Part shown: piece by piece, positions 29,803-38,694 of the stretch | Numbering within the stretch: position 1 is the first letter of the stretch | Layout: each line of letters opens with the position of its first letter | Position numbers and translations under genes: made by a program | Notes under the pieces: model-generated | Told to the model about the DNA's origin: nothing | The model's input: the letters and a program-made list of their open reading frames with translations, nothing else | Database searches by the model: none | DNA from: STD2-77 sp964503935 | Lineage (GTDB): Bacteria; Patescibacteriota; Minisyncoccia; JAHIHE01; JAGLIN01 | Assembly: GCA_964503935.1 (NCBI GenBank) | Contig: CAZDCJ010000008.1 | Location: 1-39,232 of the forward strand | Direction of reading: 5' to 3' | Length of the DNA stretch: 39,232 nt

Positions 29803-31071
29803 TTATATACTTAACAATCTCTCGAAGATCTTCTTATTTTTGAAAGGTCCGATAAGCGCCAGATTCAGCTTATCCGGGGTAAGGATATCGCGCGTGATGC
29901 GCCGTATATCCTCTGTCGTTACTGCGTTAATCTTATCAAATTTCTCTTTGGGGGTCAAAATACGGCCCGTGGCAAGCTCCTGGATGGCGATGAAGTCGGC
30001 AAGTGCGCTCGATGACTCGAGGGAGATAGCCAGTTTGCCTTCCACATAGCTCTTGGCGCGCCCAAGCTCTTCTTCCGTGACGCCCGATTCCTTGATACGG
30101 CGGAGCTCTTCCATGATGAGGGCGACGGCCTTTTCGCAATTTGCGTTACCGATGCCCGACTGTATCGTTATATATCCCGTATCCCGATAATCGCAGGAAT
30201 AGGAGTAGATGTAGTAAGCCAGTCCTTCGCGTTCGCGCACCGTCTCGAAGAGGCGTGAGCTGTCGTTTCCGCCCAATATGATATTGAGGAGGTCGAGCGC
30301 GTATTCGTCCTCGTGTCCGCTCGGCAGCGCTCGGAACCCCAGGGAGATATTGGTCTGGTCGGTCTCCTTGTATTTGAGGAGTACTTCCGGCTTCGTCTGC
30401 CGGGATAAGAAGCACGTCTTTCCGGCCGTCTTGATATCTCTCGAAAAAGCCGAGAAGCATTTCCGGATTTCCTTGTCGATGTTCTTCTCGTCGAAATTTC
30501 CTGAGACGGCAAGGACTAGATTGTCCGGACGGTAGTGCTTTCGGTAGAAGGAGAGGAGGTCTCTGTGGGTAAAATTCCGTACGTTCTCTGCCGGACCGAG
30601 CTGGTCGTGCGCCAGACTGTGGCCGTCGAAGAGCAGCTGTTCGAATACTGAAGGGATGTCTCGCATCGGCGCATCCTCGTACATGTTTATCTCTTCCAAG
30701 ACCGGCCCTCGCTCGCTCGCGATATCTTTGTCACGAAGGAGAGGGCGCAGGATCATGTCGGAAAGGATGTCCAGCGCCAGCCCTGCGTCTCTCTTGGCGC
30801 ACTTTATCCAGAACCCCGTGTATTCTTTTTCTGTGAAGGCATTGCTGGATGCGCCGACGGCATCAAGCTCTTTATTGATCATGATGGAACTCGGTCTTTT
30901 CTTGGTGCCCTTGAAGAGCATGTGCTCGAGAAAATGCGCGATTCCCTCCGTCTTGCCTCTTTCGTCGCGCGATCCCGTGGCAAAGAGCGCCAGGACCGTC
31001 ACTGTCTCGATGCTTTTATTATGCGCCTTGATCAGTCTTATTCCGCTCGGAAGCCTAGTTCGTTGGTACAT
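29803..31071 (-). CDS. M16 family zinc peptidase
   Basis: Processing-peptidase-like enzyme of the pitrilysin family. 422 residues, a two-lobe single-chain member. The inverted zinc motif HFLEH is at 46-50, and the third ligand is E127 in VLEEINMYED, giving the exact HxxEH-x76-E spacing. The C-terminal lobe has the usual R and Y region (SRLFETVREREGLAYYIYS). No signal peptide, so probably cytosolic; it may degrade peptides, for instance cleaved signal peptides. It is transcribed away from the envelope cluster; the intergenic region contains a putative promoter overlapped by a dyad. Confidence 0.95.
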   Translation of the reverse strand: MYQRTRLPSGIRLIKAHNKSIETVTVLALFATGSRDERGKTEGIAHFLEHMLFKGTKKRPSSIMINKELDAVGASSNAFTEKEYTGFWIKCAKRDAGLALDILSDMILRPLLRDKDIASERGPVLEEINMYEDAPMRDIPSVFEQLLFDGHSLAHDQLGPAENVRNFTHRDLLSFYRKHYRPDNLVLAVSGNFDEKNIDKEIRKCFSAFSRDIKTAGKTCFLSRQTKPEVLLKYKETDQTNISLGFRALPSGHEDEYALDLLNIILGGNDSSRLFETVREREGLAYYIYSYSCDYRDTGYITIQSGIGNANCEKAVALIMEELRRIKESGVTEEELGRAKSYVEGKLAISLESSSALADFIAIQELATGRILTPKEKFDKINAVTTEDIRRITRDILTPDKLNLALIGPFKNKKIFERLLSI

Positions 31072-31097
31072 AGGTACTGGGATTATGATTTGAAAAA

Positions 31098-31243
31098 TCC
31101 GGAAGGCCGGAAAATAGCAACTCTGAATCTTGTCCCGTCTCCCTTTGGAAATATTTTACAGTAAAGTATTATTTACAACAATGAGGAGATGACTGTGAGA
31201 AGAGGGGCTCATCAGAAACATCGCTAATTTCCGGCCTTCCGGA
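31098..31243. repeat. 146-nt foldback element with 21-nt inverted ends
   Basis: 31098-31118 starts TCCGGAAGGCCGG; the reverse complement of 31223-31243 matches it at 20 of 21 positions. Each end is itself a small hairpin (TCCGG/CCGGA). Inner segments GTCTCC and GGAGA, and the central dyad, continue the symmetry. No clear target-site duplication was seen. Confidence 0.6.
31150..31181 (-). promoter_or_regulatory. Putative promoter and operator-like dyad for the M16 gene
   Basis: On the minus strand, TTGTTG (31181-31176), 17-nt spacer, TAAAAT (31158-31153). A dyad AATATTTTAC-A-GTAAAGTATT (31150-31170, one G-T mispair) covers the -10 box and part of the spacer, as a repressor site would. Confidence 0.4.
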
Positions 31244-31398
31244 ATACATACTGAAAGATGTATGTCATATGATAGCGGAAATCGCCCGTCGTGTCAACCG
31301 CAGAGCGCGCCGTGGGCGGAGCGGAAAAAAGATGTTTTTGCGCAGGCGGATCCATTTCACGTCCCTTCCGGGAGATGTTCCGGTCGCTGGTCTTTTCT

Positions 31399-31427
31399 TT
31401 GACCGTGCTATGCATTTTTGCTATACT
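31399..31427 (+). promoter_or_regulatory. Promoter of the envelope cluster
   Basis: TTGACC at 31399-31404, 17-nt spacer, TATACT at 31422-31427. The predicted leader is only about 20 nt long and has no Shine-Dalgarno before the ATG at 31454. Confidence 0.75.
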
Positions 31428-31453
31428 TAATCAGTATAAGAAACACCTGCCTT

Positions 31454-33403
31454 ATGGAAATAAAAACTCTATCCGATAATATCCCGATATTGCGCTTTCT
31501 CAGGCTTTCCGTCGTCGCGCTTGGCCTCATTCTTTCTCCGGAAAGCGCGGCTTTCGCTGCGGATGAGCAGACGTCGACGGTTTTCTTGGTGGAAGAAAGC
31601 TATGATTTTTACGGGCGTGACCAGACGGCCGCATTCTTGATGTTTGAATCCGAGAATGCTCATTTTTATTTCGACAAGGAGGTGTATGATTCCTTGGATC
31701 CTGCCGAGACGCTCCGCATGGCCTCTCTCGTCGCGAAGCTAGCTGGGAAATTCGACGAGGTCATCTATCCTGAAACGAAGGACGCCTTCGGGGATGAATG
31801 GAATCCGGGGATAGACGGGGACGAGAAGATCTATATCTTATTGACGAGGATGAATTACGGCGTGGGTGGATATTTCAATCCGGTAGACGAATATTACATA
31901 AGCCAGGTAGTGGATGGCAGGAGCAACGAACGCGAGATGATCTACCTCAACATCGATTACCTCGACAAATACAAGACGGAAGGCTTCCTTGCTCACGAGC
32001 TTCAGCACATGATCTATTGGAACGAGAAGACGCGGGTGAGCGGAGTAAACGACGATATCTGGATCAACGAGGGAAGGTCGGAACTGGCATCCTCGATCAT
32101 CGAAGATAAGCTCAAGCTGCAGTTTTCCGACGGGGTGCTCTATTCGCGCAAGAGGGATTTCCTGCAGAATTATAGCGATTCCATCGCCGGCTGGAGCAAT
32201 TTGAACGCCGATTACGCTTCCGCGAGCATATTCATGCAGTACTTGAACGAGCAGGCGGGGACGGAGATATTCCGTCAGATGAATGAAACCCGCAAGGCTG
32301 GTATGAGCAATCTCAATTATATCCTGGAGCGGGAGAACGGGATGACTCTTGCGGAAATATTCACCGATTGGACTATCGCGAATTATATCAATGATGCATC
32401 TGCCGACCCGAGGTACGGGTATCGCAATGAGAATCTCCGGGATAATTTCAATGTCACCCCCGATCCTATCTATGATGTGGACGGCGATGGCGTGATCAAT
32501 CTCATAGGCAAACTGGAGAATTGGAGCGTAGATTATTTCGAAGCGGACCTCGCCGGTAAGGAGTACGAGGATATCTATCTGGAGATGGATTTTAATGGAG
32601 ATGACAATGGCATGTTCTCGCTGCCGATAGTCATAAATTACGAGGACGGGTCGCGGGAGATCACTTCCATAATGCTTAACGGCAAGCAGGACGGCCATCG
32701 GGAAGAGATCACGCGCGGCGGAAAGATAAGCTCAGTCGTCTTCATGTTGGGAGGCCAGAAGCTGGGCGAGGCGCTCAAGGACAACCAGGCCCAGGGGCAC
32801 CCTTATTTCCTGGACATAAAGCTTACTCCGATCCGGGACAAGATCCGTAGCGACGGGGCGCTCGTACGAGCGGTCGGAGACGAGAAGGTATATCTCATCG
32901 AAGAGGGTCTTCGGAGATGGATAACGGATTCCGCGACTTTCGTAGCTAAGGGCTATGATTGGAACAGCGTAGTTGCTATCAGCGTCGTGGAGCTCGGGAT
33001 CTATGGCGACGGCAAAGACATAACCGGATCCGCTTCGATGCGCGAGGGCTCTCTGGTGATGGGAAGCACTTCCCGCGTATATCTCATCGAAGGCGGCAAG
33101 AGAAGATGGGTGAGAGATGAGAGGACATTTGTTTCTCTCGGATACGACTGGGGCGGCATCGTCCGCATCAGCGACCAGGAGCTCTTCCGATATGTCGAAG
33201 GGCAGATATTGGCAAAGGACGTGCTCAGAGACGGGATGCTTATCAAGGGGCTCGGAGCTGAGGTATATCTTCTCCATGAAGGCCAGAAATGCCACATAGT
33301 GAGTCCGCAGGCTTTCGCAAAGAACAATTTCAAATGGTCGTCTATCGTGGCGACTTCCGACGAGGTCATTGTGGCATACCCCGACGGACCTTCCATAGAT
33401 TAA
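31454..33403 (+). CDS. Secreted HExxH metallopeptidase with C-terminal surface repeats
   Basis: 649 residues from the ATG at 31454; an in-frame TTG at 31418 lies inside the promoter and is rejected. Signal peptide with hydrophobic core about 17-28 and likely cleavage after AFA (35). The zinc motif HELQH is at 181-185 with E206 and E210 downstream, the layout of gluzincins such as the M30 (hyicolysin) type; that subfamily is a guess. A calcium-loop-like DVDGDGVIN is at 341-349. Residues about 463-642 are three repeats of about 50 residues (VYLIEEGLRRWI, VYLIEGGKRRWV, VYLLHEGQKCHI), each followed by GYDW or a variant. The next gene starts 17 nt downstream. Probably extracellular or surface-bound. 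Confidence 0.85.
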   Translation: MEIKTLSDNIPILRFLRLSVVALGLILSPESAAFAADEQTSTVFLVEESYDFYGRDQTAAFLMFESENAHFYFDKEVYDSLDPAETLRMASLVAKLAGKFDEVIYPETKDAFGDEWNPGIDGDEKIYILLTRMNYGVGGYFNPVDEYYISQVVDGRSNEREMIYLNIDYLDKYKTEGFLAHELQHMIYWNEKTRVSGVNDDIWINEGRSELASSIIEDKLKLQFSDGVLYSRKRDFLQNYSDSIAGWSNLNADYASASIFMQYLNEQAGTEIFRQMNETRKAGMSNLNYILERENGMTLAEIFTDWTIANYINDASADPRYGYRNENLRDNFNVTPDPIYDVDGDGVINLIGKLENWSVDYFEADLAGKEYEDIYLEMDFNGDDNGMFSLPIVINYEDGSREITSIMLNGKQDGHREEITRGGKISSVVFMLGGQKLGEALKDNQAQGHPYFLDIKLTPIRDKIRSDGALVRAVGDEKVYLIEEGLRRWITDSATFVAKGYDWNSVVAISVVELGIYGDGKDITGSASMREGSLVMGSTSRVYLIEGGKRRWVRDERTFVSLGYDWGGIVRISDQELFRYVEGQILAKDVLRDGMLIKGLGAEVYLLHEGQKCHIVSPQAFAKNNFKWSSIVATSDEVIVAYPDGPSID

Positions 33404-33420
33404 ACTGTAAGACTACGCGT

Positions 33421-36400
33421 ATGGAAAAAATGACTAAGAAAAACGCAAAGAGCATTTTTGCCTTCGGGGCTTTTTTGCTCTCCATATCTTTACCCATCCA
33501 CTTCTCGCAGGCCGTGGAGGACAATCCCGCGATTCCCGAGATAATCTCCCGGGCCCAGTGGGGTGCGGACGAATCGCAGACGACTTGGCCGGTCGAGTAT
33601 GCCCCCGTGCAGAAATTCGTCGTGCATCACACGGCGAGCACGAAGCTCGTTCCCGACAGCGACGGGTCCGGGGAATACAAAAGTATGGTGAACGCCATCT
33701 ATCGGTTTCACGCAGCAAGCAAACCTTGGACCGACTCGGACGGGACGACCTATTCCGGGTTCGGCGACATCGGGTATAACTATCTCATCGATCCGAACGG
33801 GAATATCTATGAGGGGCGCAAGGGCGGTAATGGGACGGTCGGGGGGCACGCCAGCGGTTTCAATGTCGGTAGCGTGGGCATTTCCGTCATCGGAAATTAT
33901 CAGGACGGAGTGGCGGGGCAGACTAATACGACGCTCGAGTCCGAGGTGGCGGAAGCGCTTGCCAAGCTGATCGGATGGCTCGCGGCCAATAACGAGATTG
34001 ATCTTGACTATCGCAGTAATTTTTGCGGAAAGACCATCGATGGATTGGTGGGCCACAAGGATGTCGCGGCGACGCAGTGCCCGGGAAACGTGATTTATGA
34101 CCAACTTTCCGATATTCAGGAAGATGCTGCTCTTTATGCCGAGGCTTATGATGATTATGTCTATCAGGTGAAGGGCGATCCGGCCTTTTATGTGCTAAGC
34201 GGAGGATACAAGCTCAAGTTCGCTTCGAAGAGCGATATGCCTTCTTCTTATAAGGACCGGGAACTCCGATATATCTCCCGCGGCCAGGTCAACGCTTACC
34301 AGTACAAGGACATGAAGATACTGCCGGACGGAACGCTTATCCAAGAGGATGGCGAGGGCACGGTCTATTATATAGATGGCAAGAAGAAGCGTCCTCTTAG
34401 CATGACCGAGGAGCAATTCCTCCGTCTGGGTTTCAAGTCTGCCGAAGTGGTGAGTATCTCGGAAACAGAGATGGAACTCTATGAGATCGGCGCTCTTATT
34501 AAATACGGTCCGGACGGCAAGCTTATCAAGGGAACGGACAGTAATGTCTATTTCGTGGAGAATGGGAAGAAGCGGCGCTTCACTTCCGCGACGCTCTTTA
34601 CGAAATTAGGCTATAGCTGGTCAAGGATTATCGCGGATGCGGAAATCGCCTATTATCTCGAAGGCGATGTGATGCGTTATCCTACCGGCACGCTCCTTCG
34701 TCCTATCAACTCTTCGAGTGTCTATTACATGGAGACCGGCAATAAGCGCCTTATAACCTCCGGTGCGCTTTTCGAGCGCCTGGGTTTCAAGTGGTCGAAT
34801 ATCCTTATGGTAGAAGGCACGGAGCTCAACTGGTATCCATCTGCCGGCAACATGATCTATCCGGACAAGACCCTGATCCGCGGCACGGGCACGCCGACGG
34901 TTTATCTCGTCGAGGGCGGGAAGAAGCGTGAGATCACTTCCGCCACCCTCCTTTCCAAACTCGGCTACAGTTTCTCAAGCGTGGTCGAGATTCCGGCTGA
35001 GAATCTGGGCGACTATCCGATCGGCGCGAAGGCCCTCTATCCGGACGGTACGCTGGTGAAAAGGGGTGACAATCCGGCCGTGTATCGGATTTATTCCGGC
35101 ACCAGGCGGGAATTCACTTCACTCGGCGTCTTTGAAGCAAATGGCGCCAAGTGGGGCGATATAGTCGAAATAAGCCAGGGCGAGATGGATCTCTATCCTT
35201 TGAGCGGAATCGTGAAATATCCTGACAATACGCTCCTTCGCGCCGACGGCGGTGATAGGGTGTATGCTATCAAGGGCGGCAGCGCCGTGTGGATCAAGAC
35301 TGCCGAGGAATTCGTCGCCGAGGGGTACAAGTGGGCGAATATCCGGGTGATAAGCCCGGCCGAGATGGCGCTCTATGTGCTGCCGGTTACGACGGTTCCG
35401 GTCGAGGAAGAAGAGGAGGATGGGGATGCCGATACGGATATGCCGGCGGATGAGGAAGAAGACAATGAAGAAGAAGATAATTCCGATGATCCGGACGATG
35501 CGAATGATGATACTGCCGGCAAGGAGCCGAATATCCGGGTAGCGATCGTCGGCAAGTATGCCGACAACTGCCTTCTTAAGGCGACCGGCGATAGTAAGAT
35601 CTATGCCATAAAGGGCGGGTCGGCGACACTCATAAATTCATCGGAGGAATTCACGGCCGCCGGATATAGCTGGAATGACGTGGTCACGATAGATCCGAAG
35701 GATATGGCCGTCGTCCTCAGCAGCAATGCGAGCAATACGAAGATTACGGCAAATGGCAGCTATACCGTCGAATATCACTATGCAAGCGGAGAAATCTATA
35801 AGACCGTGCAGAAAAGCGGCAACGAGGTGACAGAAGTGCCATTTTTCGACTGGGACAAATATATACGTTTCGTTCCCGCTTCAGACAGCGTGATCTTACA
35901 GGTGCTTTCCTATAACGACGTCTATAAGAGCGGTACGGTAACATATAATGATAACCAGTTCCGGGGTGTCTTGGAAATGCGCTATTCTCCTGTCTCTAAG
36001 AAGCTATGGGTGATCGAGGACGTTCCTTTGGAGGGATATCTTCGGGGCATTTCGGAAGCGACTACGCGGACCAACGCCGAATACCTGAAGGCCTTCTCGG
36101 TCATTACGCGGACTTACGCCATGTACTATATTGAGAAAGGCGGCAAGCATACGGGCGAGCCTTTCTATCTCAAGAACAGCCGCAATGGTAACGGCAACGA
36201 CCAGCAGTATAAGGGGTACACTTTCGAGATGAGATCTCCTGGCACGGCGGGTTCTTACGGTCAGACAACCGGCCAGGTCATCGAGTACAACGACAAGCTC
36301 ATAGTGGCGGCATACTCTTCGGATTCGGGCGGAGTGACAAAGAGCGGTTGCGAAGTCCTCAGCAAGAACTACTGTACGAGCGATTACGATTATCTTGACG

Positions 36401-36570
36401 GCGGAGTAAAGGATCCGGCAGCGACGGCCCACAATCCGAGCGCGGTCGCGGCTAGTCACGGAGCGGGCATGAGCGCGGTAGGCGCCTATCAGATGGCGAC
36501 GGAGGGAAGCCCTTGGAAGGAAATCATCACGCATTATTATCTGGGTGTGGATGTGGAAGATTATTATTAA
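33421..36570 (+). CDS. Secreted PGRP-type amidase/SpoIID fusion
   Basis: 1049 residues from the ATG at 33421; an upstream extension to 33289 overlaps the previous gene. Signal peptide core about 12-25. Residues about 38-230 are an amidase_2/PGRP domain (N-acetylmuramoyl-L-alanine amidase): VVHHTAS (67-73), NYLIDPNGNIYEGR, and GHKDVAATQCPG with H212 and C220 as zinc ligands with H69. Residues 250-652 hold about seven surface repeats, a very acidic linker follows (661-697), then one more repeat (709-763). Residues about 780-1045 are a SpoIID/LytB domain: VPLEGYLRGISEA, AYSSDSGG and SHGAGMSAVGAYQMA. SpoIID enzymes cut glycan strands stripped of peptides, so the two activities are complementary. 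Confidence 0.9.
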   Translation: MEKMTKKNAKSIFAFGAFLLSISLPIHFSQAVEDNPAIPEIISRAQWGADESQTTWPVEYAPVQKFVVHHTASTKLVPDSDGSGEYKSMVNAIYRFHAASKPWTDSDGTTYSGFGDIGYNYLIDPNGNIYEGRKGGNGTVGGHASGFNVGSVGISVIGNYQDGVAGQTNTTLESEVAEALAKLIGWLAANNEIDLDYRSNFCGKTIDGLVGHKDVAATQCPGNVIYDQLSDIQEDAALYAEAYDDYVYQVKGDPAFYVLSGGYKLKFASKSDMPSSYKDRELRYISRGQVNAYQYKDMKILPDGTLIQEDGEGTVYYIDGKKKRPLSMTEEQFLRLGFKSAEVVSISETEMELYEIGALIKYGPDGKLIKGTDSNVYFVENGKKRRFTSATLFTKLGYSWSRIIADAEIAYYLEGDVMRYPTGTLLRPINSSSVYYMETGNKRLITSGALFERLGFKWSNILMVEGTELNWYPSAGNMIYPDKTLIRGTGTPTVYLVEGGKKREITSATLLSKLGYSFSSVVEIPAENLGDYPIGAKALYPDGTLVKRGDNPAVYRIYSGTRREFTSLGVFEANGAKWGDIVEISQGEMDLYPLSGIVKYPDNTLLRADGGDRVYAIKGGSAVWIKTAEEFVAEGYKWANIRVISPAEMALYVLPVTTVPVEEEEEDGDADTDMPADEEEDNEEEDNSDDPDDANDDTAGKEPNIRVAIVGKYADNCLLKATGDSKIYAIKGGSATLINSSEEFTAAGYSWNDVVTIDPKDMAVVLSSNASNTKITANGSYTVEYHYASGEIYKTVQKSGNEVTEVPFFDWDKYIRFVPASDSVILQVLSYNDVYKSGTVTYNDNQFRGVLEMRYSPVSKKLWVIEDVPLEGYLRGISEATTRTNAEYLKAFSVITRTYAMYYIEKGGKHTGEPFYLKNSRNGNGNDQQYKGYTFEMRSPGTAGSYGQTTGQVIEYNDKLIVAAYSSDSGGVTKSGCEVLSKNYCTSDYDYLDGGVKDPAATAHNPSAVAASHGAGMSAVGAYQMATEGSPWKEIITHYYLGVDVEDYY
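34318..35710 (+). repeat. Repeats of about 50 residues in the amidase/SpoIID protein
   Basis: Units begin at about residues 300, 366, 420, 482, 540, 601 and, after the acidic linker, 709; a weaker unit may precede at 249. Each has a D-G/N-T-L-hydrophobic start, VYxIxxGKKR, an F about 10 residues later, GYxW or GFKW, and E-hydrophobic-x-x-YP at the end. The same unit occurs in the metallopeptidase upstream. Confidence 0.85.
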
Positions 36571-36614
36571 ATCAGGAGCTTAGGCTCTATAACTTAATCA
36601 TCTAATCAAACAAA

Positions 36615-37412
36615 ATGGTTGGTAAAATCAGTTCGAGGAATGGGATCGTGTCAGGAGGCATATTCTTATCCTTGTTTGCCATGTTCAGCCTCTTATTTGC
36701 CTCGGTCACATATGCCGCAGTCGGCGATTGCCCGGACGCGAGCCTTTCTTTTGACAAAAGCTCGTACAATGCAGGAGAAAGAGTGACGCTTAACGGTTCC
36801 AATGGGAGTGGAACGTGGACGCTCTGTATCTATCAGGGCACAGAGCGTATCGCAGTCACCGTGAACTCGACTGACGACCAGCTTTCGGTAAATCTTCCGG
36901 ACAATTATACGGGACAGGAGCTGACCGGGGTCATCCGGCCTAACGGCATCTGCAGCAATGATCTTGGCAGCGCCAATAATTGCCGGGTAATGGCGAATGA
37001 TAGTGGTGCGGACGAGCTGGCTGCCGGCGGGAATGAGGCGGGCGGTGGCGGTGCGGACACCGGAGGGGGCGCTACGAATGATGTAGGCGGCGGATCTCTC
37101 AATGGAGATGCCGGAGCTACGCCACGGGTGGCCGGTTCATCGGAAACCGTTTCTACTAACATAGAGAATCCGCTCGAGACCGATGATTTTACTGAGCTCC
37201 TCGGCAATTTCCTGGAGTGGCTTCTCGGCATCGTCGGGAGCATCGCGCTTCTCATGCTTATCTATGGCGGCGTGGTATATATGTCTGCCAATGGCGATCC
37301 CCAGAAGGCGGAAACCGGAAAGAGAATCGTCGTATGGACGATAGGCGGGCTCATGATCGTGTTGCTCTCTTACTCTATTCTCAGTACTGTGGAAGAAATA
37401 TTCGTAAATTAA
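36615..37412 (+). CDS. VirB2/TrbC-like pilin-type membrane protein with secreted N-terminal domain
   Basis: 265 residues. N-terminal signal peptide or anchor (hydrophobic 13-34, AYAA-like site after TYA), then a domain of about 90 residues with cysteines (C39, C71, C112, C123 approximately), a glycine-rich linker (about 135-165), and a C-terminal pair of membrane helices separated by GDPQKAETGKR: LLGIVGSIALLMLIYGGVVYM and IVVWTIGGLMIVLLSYSIL. This two-helix arrangement with a short basic loop is that of VirB2/TrbC-type conjugative pilins and related CPR proteins. No other type IV secretion gene is in the window. A membrane scaffold is an alternative. Confidence 0.7.
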   Translation: MVGKISSRNGIVSGGIFLSLFAMFSLLFASVTYAAVGDCPDASLSFDKSSYNAGERVTLNGSNGSGTWTLCIYQGTERIAVTVNSTDDQLSVNLPDNYTGQELTGVIRPNGICSNDLGSANNCRVMANDSGADELAAGGNEAGGGGADTGGGATNDVGGGSLNGDAGATPRVAGSSETVSTNIENPLETDDFTELLGNFLEWLLGIVGSIALLMLIYGGVVYMSANGDPQKAETGKRIVVWTIGGLMIVLLSYSILSTVEEIFVN

Positions 37413-37416
37413 AAGG

Positions 37417-38313
37417 ATGGAAAAGAAAGTATGTATCATCGTCCTGAACTGGAACGGCAAGGAGGATACGCTGGATTGCCTGATATCCCTGCGCTCTACC
37501 GATTATGGGAACTACCGGGTAGTGCTGGTGGATAATGGTTCGGAAGATGATTCTGTTGCGGCCGTTCGGCGGGATTTTCCCGAAGCAGAAGTCATAGAGA
37601 CGGGAAAGAACCTGGGGTTTGCGGGCGGCAACAATGTCGGTATTGAATATGCCATAAAGCAGGGCGCCGACTATGTCTTTCTGATAAATAACGATACGAT
37701 CGTGCATCCGGACTATCTGAAGGAGCTGGTAGCAGTGGCCGAGTCAGATACGCAAATCGGGGCGGTCGGTTCCAAGATCTATTATTACAGCGAACCGGAA
37801 CGCATCTGGTTCGCGGGCGGGAAAATCAACTGGCTCCGTAATAAAGGAGAGCATATCGGACTCGACGAGATTGATAAGGGGCAATTTGACGAGGTTCGGG
37901 AAGCAGGATATCTTACCGGTTGTTCGCTGCTCGTGAAGAGGGAAGTGGTGAAGAAGATAGGGGTCCTTAAAGACGATTATTTCCTCTATTACGAAGACGC
38001 GGACTATTCGCTCAGGATCCAGAATGCCGGCTACAAGACGGTGTACGCGCCCAAGTCGAAGATTTATCACAAAGTATCCCGTTCGACGAAGCCCGGATCT
38101 TCCTCTTATGTCTATTACCATGTGCGCAACGGGCTGGTGAATGCGCGCCGCAATGGCAGCCTTGCGGTAAAAGTCGCCATATATTTCTACGCGCTATATC
38201 TCTTTATGAGGCAGCTGGTGAAGATAGCATTTTTTCCCAGAAAGAGACAGTGGGCTTATGCGGTCCTTCGGGGCGAGAGAGATTTCTTGCTCCGCAGGAT
38301 GGGAAAGGCATAA
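37417..38313 (+). CDS. Family 2 glycosyltransferase (rhamnosyltransferase-like)
   Basis: 298 residues. GT-A fold: VCIIVLNWNGKEDT (5-18), DNGSEDDS (39-46), and NND (91-93) as the DxD-type metal site. It continues with GCSLLVKREV and a conserved acidic YYEDADYSLRI (catalytic-base region, about 193-203), as in WbbL-type rhamnosyltransferases. The C-terminal 50 residues contain a hydrophobic stretch (VAIYFYALYLFM) and basic residues, suggesting membrane association. It starts 4 nt after the pilin-like gene, so co-transcribed. Likely adds a sugar to a lipid-linked or surface glycan; donor and acceptor unknown. Confidence 0.92.
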   Translation: MEKKVCIIVLNWNGKEDTLDCLISLRSTDYGNYRVVLVDNGSEDDSVAAVRRDFPEAEVIETGKNLGFAGGNNVGIEYAIKQGADYVFLINNDTIVHPDYLKELVAVAESDTQIGAVGSKIYYYSEPERIWFAGGKINWLRNKGEHIGLDEIDKGQFDEVREAGYLTGCSLLVKREVVKKIGVLKDDYFLYYEDADYSLRIQNAGYKTVYAPKSKIYHKVSRSTKPGSSSYVYYHVRNGLVNARRNGSLAVKVAIYFYALYLFMRQLVKIAFFPRKRQWAYAVLRGERDFLLRRMGKA

Positions 38314-38338
38314 CCTAGTTTTTTGGGATATAAAAAAT

Positions 38339-38370
38339 GAGCGTTTTCCGTCACATGACGGACGCTCTTT
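38339..38370 (+). terminator. Terminator after the glycosyltransferase
   Basis: GAGCG (38339-38343) with CGCTC (38363-38367), and TCCGTCA with TGACGGA inside; a TTT bulge lies on the left arm. Followed by TTT. Ends the envelope cluster. Confidence 0.75.
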
Positions 38371-38694
38371 ATCAGATCTCTTATATGGAGATTTCTCCCT
38401 TTTGTTTATCAAGACTATTTCTTTCGAATCCTTCTTCTTCGGAAATATGGAAATCCTTCCTTTGGTGTTAAGGATTATCCTATTGTTTGCGTCGAGCTTT
38501 ATCTTCATCCTTCTTCCTTTGATGCGTGAAAAGTCAAGTATATGGAGGACCCTTTCGGAAATTCCCGGAATCGTCCTGGCCTCTTTTATGAAAGCAGGTT
38601 CTTTGAAAGGTATCCCGCAGTAACCTTCGGTATCCTTATCCTTCGCATTCGCCCCAAACGAGGTATAAACTCCTTGTCCTGTCTCTGACAAATA

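Larger units (their letters stand above)
31072..31453. other. Divergent intergenic region
   Basis: Gene-free 382 nt between the M16 peptidase (minus) and the metallopeptidase (plus). It holds a foldback element at 31098-31243, a putative minus-strand promoter with an overlapping 21-nt dyad, and a good plus-strand promoter at 31399-31427. Reading frames here are short and lie across these elements. Confidence 0.6.

Noticed and set aside
38258..38623. Plus-strand reading frame of 121 residues
   Set aside because: It starts inside the glycosyltransferase and runs through its terminator; the hydrophobic end from 38447 could be a 59-residue membrane peptide but nothing supports it.
38194..38691. 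Minus-strand reading frame of 165 residues at the right end
   Set aside because: It overlaps the end of the glycosyltransferase and its terminator, has no promoter or ribosome-binding site and no family resemblance. A shorter version starting inside it remains possible.
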